A DNA stretch of 35,040 bases from Prado023 sp964418695 (GTDB taxonomy: Bacteria; Actinomycetota; Actinomycetes; S36-B12; CAIYMF01), in contig CAYQMN010000025.1 in assembly GCA_964418695.1 (NCBI GenBank), positions 1 to 35,040 on the forward strand, given 5' to 3'. The position numbers and the translations under genes were made by a program. The notes under the pieces were generated by a model, which searched no databases, was not told where the DNA came from, and worked only from the letters and a program-made list of their open reading frames with translations. Shown here piece after piece: positions 31,509 to 35,040 of this stretch (positions are counted from its first letter, which is position 1; each line of letters starts with the position of its first letter).

Positions 31509-34379
31509 ATGCAGACGGACCCCGGCGACAGGCCCGCGCTCGAGGATGAAGTGGCTTGGACCGCACTCCTTGTGAGGTGCGCCCAGAGCGGCTCGTTGCT
31601 CCGACTCTCGGGCACCTCCTCTCATCCTGCGGAGCCAGGTTCTGCGTCGCAGCAACAGGTGCCGGCCGGGGCGCTGAGACGAGCTTTGCTCGCCCTCCAA
31701 CGGGATCCCTCACTCGCTGACCCGCGAGGTTTGCGCATCTCTGGGGCGGACATCCGTGGCCGGGTCGACCTTGGTTTTCTCCGGGTGCCCTGCAACTTGG
31801 AACTGAGACGATGCACGCTCAATGACGGGATGGATGTTGCCGGCGCGCACCTGCCGCATCTCTCGCTTGAAGGTTCCCGGGTAGCTTCAGGATCCGCAGC
31901 CGCCATCGAGGCTCGGGGCGCAACGATCGCAAGCACGCTGGTGCTGAGCGGGGTCAGCCTCGATGGCCGCGTCGGACTTGCCTTGAATCTGGAGGGCGCC
32001 AATATCGGTGCCGATGCCTTCATGGACCAAGGATTCGCCGCCATCGGCGAGGTCCGGGCGCCCCGGGTCACCATTGCAGGACGGCTAGCCCTGCGCCAAG
32101 CGACGCTGCACAACCCCGGGGCAGTCGCCCTCACGTTGGAGGGCGCCAAGATTGGCGGCAGCTCCCATCTGGATGCTGGCTTCGCCACCCGGGGTGAAAT
32201 CCGTGCCTCAGACGTCAGCATCGCCGCTCAGTTGGTCATGACCGGAGCCGCCTTGGCGAACCCAGGAGGCGTCGCCATGAACCTGGAGGGTGCGTCCATA
32301 GGCGCCGACGTCTTCCTGGATGGCGAATTCGCCGCCGTCGGCGAGGTCCGCGCCATCGGTGCCACTGTCTCGGGTGAGCTTGTAATGAGCGGCGCCTCGC
32401 TCACCAATCCGGACCAAGCCGCCCTCAATCTGAACGCTGTCACGGTCGGTGGCTCCGCTCACCTGGACGCGGGTTTCACGGCAACTGGACGAGTCAGCGC
32501 CTGCCGCGCCACCATCGCCGGTGGTCTCGTGATGCGCGGGGCGACGCTCAGGAATCCCGCCGGGCCCTCGCTGGACCTGGAGGGAGCCAGCATCGGCGCC
32601 GACGCGCACCTAGATGCCGGATTCAGCGCCATCGGCGAGGTCCGGGCCCCACGCGCCGCCATCGCGGGGAGATTGGCCTTCCGCGCAGCCTCACTGGCGA
32701 ACCCGGGTGGGATCGTGTTGAACCTGGAGGGGGCAGGCATTGGTGGGAATGCCTATCTCGATGGGGGGTTCAACACCGCAGGCGAGGTCCGCGCCGGAGG
32801 CCTCGTGACCGGAGGCCAATTCGTCTTGAGCGGGGCCACTCTGTCCAATCCTGACAAGATGGCGCTCAACCTCGCGGGTGCCAGAATCGGCGCGGACGTC
32901 TTCTTCGGCCCTGGGTTTGCCAGCTGCGGGGAAGTCTCGGCCATTGGAGCGACCATCGCGGGTGGGTTGGTCTTCACCGGGGCGGTGTTGTCGAACGCCG
33001 ATGGGACCGCCCTGAACCTCGGTGCAGCCACGATTGGTGGCTCGGCGATGCTTAATGAAGGGTTCGTCGTAACCGGTGAGGTGGATGCGACCCGCGTGAC
33101 CATTGTTGGGGATCTGGTGATGCGCGGGGCGGCGCTTGCCAATCCAAGTGGGATCGCCCTCGCCTTGGACAGAGCAAGTATCGGCGCCGACGTCGTCATG
33201 GCCGAGGGGTTCAGTGCAGTTGGCGAGGTTCGCGCCCCAAGTTCCACCATCGCCGGTCATCTGACACTGATCGGCGCCAGTCTGACTAACCCGAAAGGTT
33301 GTGCCCTCGCGCTGGTTGGAACCAAGATCGGCGGCAATGCTTTCCTGGACGGGCTGAAAGCTATCGGCGAGGTCCGAGTGCCGCTCATCTCCATCACTGG
33401 GCAATTGGTCCTCCGCGGAGCCACTCTGGAGAATCCGGGGGGCGACGCTTTGGCTCTGGATCGGGGCAGCGTCGGCGCCGATGCCTTCCTTGATGAGGGG
33501 TTCGCCGCCACTGGCGAGGTGAACGCCTCAGGCGCCGCCATCGGCCATTTGGCCCTCTGCGGTGCCCGCCTGACCAATCCCGCCGGTCGCGCCCTGAACC
33601 TAGAAGCCGCTCGGATCGGCCGTCTGAAGCTGCAGGACGTCGACCAGGTCCAGGGCACTGTCTCCCTGGTCGGATGCGAGATCGGTGAACTCCTACTCGG
33701 TCCGACAACCAAGCCCCCTGATGGGCCATTGAGAGCCCATGGGTGGCAGGTTCGAGGCTTGCACGGTGCCATCGCCAGCGATGCCCGAGTGGCCCAGGCA
33801 TGGCTGGGCAACCGGCCACCCGGTGACGCCTATTCGCCGCAGCCGGCCCGAGTCTTGGCTGACGTGTACGACAGGAATGGCCATCCCGATCAGGCCCGCC
33901 GCCTGCGCCATTCCGCGGCAGCGGAGATCGCCAGAAAGGCGCCGTGGTGGGCCAGGCCCGGACGCCTCACGTACGGAGCGCTCGTCGGGCACGGCTATTA
34001 CCCACTGCGCGCGTTGTCTTGGCTCCTCGGCCTGCTGCTCACCGCGGCAATCCTCGCGTTCGTTGCCAGCGCGTCATTCGCTCCTGCGGATCCGGTCAGG
34101 GCCCAGGTAGCCGCTGAGGTTGCCGCATCGCGATCGGGTGAGCCCCTTGTCGATCCCATCACCGGGGCCACACCTTGCGCGGCACTCGGGACCTACCCGT
34201 GTTTTGTGCCTTGGGCCTACGGCCTGCAAGCCGTCGTCCCCGCTGCATCAGCACTTCAGACATCAGCCTGGCAGCCAAGCGGATGGGCCCTCGTCACGTT
34301 CACGGTGATCAAGGCCGTCAGTTGGATTCTTGTGGCCCTGCTCCTCGCAGGCGTGACCGGACTACTGAGACGAACATGA
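31509..34379 (+). CDS. Large tandem-repeat membrane-anchored protein, unknown function
   Basis: This encodes 956 residues from ATG 31509; GTG 31488 in frame is possible, and neither has a clear ribosome-binding site. After a 165-residue N-terminal part come 11 tandem repeats of 49 residues (about 166-702). Each has the form IG(A/G)(D/S/N)-x-GF-x(3)-GEVRA-x(3)-TIAG-LV-RGA-L-NP-AL-LEGA. They resemble pentapeptide-like right-handed beta-helix repeats. A linker then contains VLADVYDRNGHPDQARRLRH. Two membrane segments (about 835-856 and 927-954) flank an external loop with two Cys (ATPCAAL, TYPCFVP). Related long repeat proteins in Streptomyces carry the unsupported label membrane-associated oxidoreductase; no enzyme motif is visible here. 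It stands alone beside the defence island. Confidence 0.85.
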   Translation: MQTDPGDRPALEDEVAWTALLVRCAQSGSLLRLSGTSSHPAEPGSASQQQVPAGALRRALLALQRDPSLADPRGLRISGADIRGRVDLGFLRVPCNLELRRCTLNDGMDVAGAHLPHLSLEGSRVASGSAAAIEARGATIASTLVLSGVSLDGRVGLALNLEGANIGADAFMDQGFAAIGEVRAPRVTIAGRLALRQATLHNPGAVALTLEGAKIGGSSHLDAGFATRGEIRASDVSIAAQLVMTGAALANPGGVAMNLEGASIGADVFLDGEFAAVGEVRAIGATVSGELVMSGASLTNPDQAALNLNAVTVGGSAHLDAGFTATGRVSACRATIAGGLVMRGATLRNPAGPSLDLEGASIGADAHLDAGFSAIGEVRAPRAAIAGRLAFRAASLANPGGIVLNLEGAGIGGNAYLDGGFNTAGEVRAGGLVTGGQFVLSGATLSNPDKMALNLAGARIGADVFFGPGFASCGEVSAIGATIAGGLVFTGAVLSNADGTALNLGAATIGGSAMLNEGFVVTGEVDATRVTIVGDLVMRGAALANPSGIALALDRASIGADVVMAEGFSAVGEVRAPSSTIAGHLTLIGASLTNPKGCALALVGTKIGGNAFLDGLKAIGEVRVPLISITGQLVLRGATLENPGGDALALDRGSVGADAFLDEGFAATGEVNASGAAIGHLALCGARLTNPAGRALNLEAARIGRLKLQDVDQVQGTVSLVGCEIGELLLGPTTKPPDGPLRAHGWQVRGLHGAIASDARVAQAWLGNRPPGDAYSPQPARVLADVYDRNGHPDQARRLRHSAAAEIARKAPWWARPGRLTYGALVGHGYYPLRALSWLLGLLLTAAILAFVASASFAPADPVRAQVAAEVAASRSGEPLVDPITGATPCAALGTYPCFVPWAYGLQAVVPAASALQTSAWQPSGWALVTFTVIKAVSWILVALLLAGVTGLLRRT
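32004..33614 (+). repeat. Eleven 147-bp coding tandem repeats
   Basis: Units begin at IGAD or IGG(S/N) codons and are 147 bp, except the tenth (144 bp, one codon lost) and the last, which is cut short at 48 codons. Subtypes alternate strictly through the array: AD, GS, AD, GS, AD, GN, AD, GS, AD, GN, AD. This points to a duplicated dimer of about 294 bp. Confidence 0.85.
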
Positions 34380-34494
34380 TGGGTGCATCCTTGATGGGCA
34401 CGGCGAAATCGCACGCCTTCAAGGGCTTTTCAGCCGTGCGAGGTCGGTCAGCGGCACTTGTGGGGGTCTCAGACGAGTTCAAGCCTTGTCTGGG

Positions 34495-34651
34495 TCAGGT
34501 GATTGACTTGGTTGCGATGCAGTCGAAGACGGGGTCGGCGGCGAGGTCGTTGACGAAGATGACGATGTTCGCTCCGACGATTCCGCCCTCGGGTTGATGT
34601 TGGCGTCGTACTCGAGGAAGGCAGAATGTGCGCCGATGCGCTAGCAGGCCC
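34495..34651 (-). pseudogene. Decayed C-terminal part of a RES toxin
   Basis: Read leftward, the end IVGANIVIFVNDLAADPVFD matches IAGANIVIFVNELAADAAFE of the intact toxin at 29855-30358, with a similar ending (ATKSIT against STEEIT). Upstream, RIGAHSAFLEYDA matches RIGAHAAFLDYDA but in another frame, so a frameshift separates the two. The Gln codon before RIGAH has become the stop TAG. Similarity ends near 34651; the N-terminal half and any antitoxin gene are absent. Confidence 0.85.
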
Positions 34652-34655
34652 GAAC

Positions 34656-34986
34656 ACCCACCACCGACGGGGCTTAACCGTTCGGGGGGTGTGACCAAGG
34701 CTTGTCGGGTGCACCAGTGATTCGGTACATCCGTCCGGAGGATCCGGTTACATCGCTTGGCGGGACGGTGTGTCAGCACGACATGCATCTGGTGGAGTTG
34801 CTGGGTGTGTACTCGGGAAGGCTCGACCCGGCGTCTGACTTGGGCCGGTGTGTGACGGTGGAAGCAGTGCGTGAGGTTGTCTCGTCGATGCGCTGACGTA
34901 ACGCCCTCTTCGAGAGCTTGAACGCCGAGATGGAGTTGCGCTCCATCCACCCGGAGGGCAGCGGCGGTCCCGAGCGCCTGGCTGCA
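34656..34986. other. Right-hand tail without a supported gene
   Basis: A 64-codon frame at 34702-34896 (TTG start, APVIRYIRPEDPVTSLGG near its start) is open but has no ribosome-binding site or recognised family. After it, a frame reading FESLNAEMELRSIHPEG runs to the window end and recalls transposase tails only vaguely. The stretch is probably IS or gene debris. Confidence 0.4.
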
Positions 34987-35040
34987 TGTTGGCGGTCACG
35001 AGAAACTGCCTGGAGACGGCCACGAAGCTGCCCGTTGGCG
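34987..35040 (-). repeat. Right copy of the 54-bp inverted repeat at the window ends
   Basis: Exact reverse complement of bases 2-55. See the left copy for interpretation. Confidence 0.9.

Noticed and set aside
31509..34379. Regular repeats that could suggest a CRISPR or satellite array
   Set aside because: The period is 147 bp with no spacers, the frame is open throughout, and repeats are better conserved as protein than as DNA. No cas genes are present.
34900..35040. Transposase C-terminal fragment (FESLNAEMELRSIHPEG)
   Set aside because: The resemblance to IS3/IS481 tails is too weak over too few residues to name a family.

Overview
The window is about 35 kb of high-GC DNA from an actinobacterium. 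This is supported by mshA (mycothiol synthesis), carD, a SenX3/RegX3-type two-component pair with phoU, the ispD-ispF-cysS-rlmB run, and promoters sitting directly against start codons. The gene order would suit the Propionibacteriales or a nearby order, but that is inference. It looks like a draft contig: there is a 100-N gap near the left end, and the two extreme ends are inverted copies of the same 54 bp.

Layout. (1) 1-3170: a graveyard of nested insertion sequences. An IS1634-type transposase fragment is split by a complete IS3-family element with an 8-bp target duplication, then cut off by the 5' part of an IS110-family element whose leader is highly structured. (2) 3216-5247: a leftward, tightly packed operon of three exported or membrane proteins with no recognised function. 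(3) 5400-12766: core genes, namely small hypotheticals, gpmA, a YbjN-family gene coupled to mshA, phoU divergent from a kinase/regulator pair, and a lipoprotein gene. (4) 12812-17836: carD, ispD, ispF, cysS and rlmB, all rightward. (5) 18063-24810: a leftward maltose/maltodextrin-type ABC importer (ATPase, MalG, MalF, MalE) plus a second, paralogous binding protein upstream. (6) 24952-31301: a tRNA-Thr followed by a 6-kb island bounded by imperfect direct repeats of about 125 bp. It holds a Gabija-type anti-phage pair (GajA OLD-family ATPase/TOPRIM nuclease and GajB UvrD-like helicase) and a Xre/RES toxin-antitoxin pair with its own flanking repeats. (7) 31509-35040: a 956-residue protein built from 11 tandem 49-residue repeats with a membrane-anchoring C-terminus, then a decayed second RES toxin.

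How the genes work together. GpmA serves glycolysis, MshA mycothiol, IspD and IspF the MEP isoprenoid pathway, CysS and RlmB translation, and CarD sets housekeeping promoter activity. PhoU and the kinase/regulator pair fit phosphate sensing. The importer takes up malto-oligosaccharide-like sugars. The right third is accessory DNA in which defence, toxin-antitoxin and repeat-protein genes have accumulated beside a tRNA gene.

The most unusual points are the repeat protein with strictly alternating repeat subtypes, a SenX3-like kinase whose membrane segments are replaced by a low-complexity Pro/Ala/Asp tail, an IspD with about 80 extra repetitive residues in its catalytic domain, the defence island and its repeats, and the unrecognised three-gene export operon.
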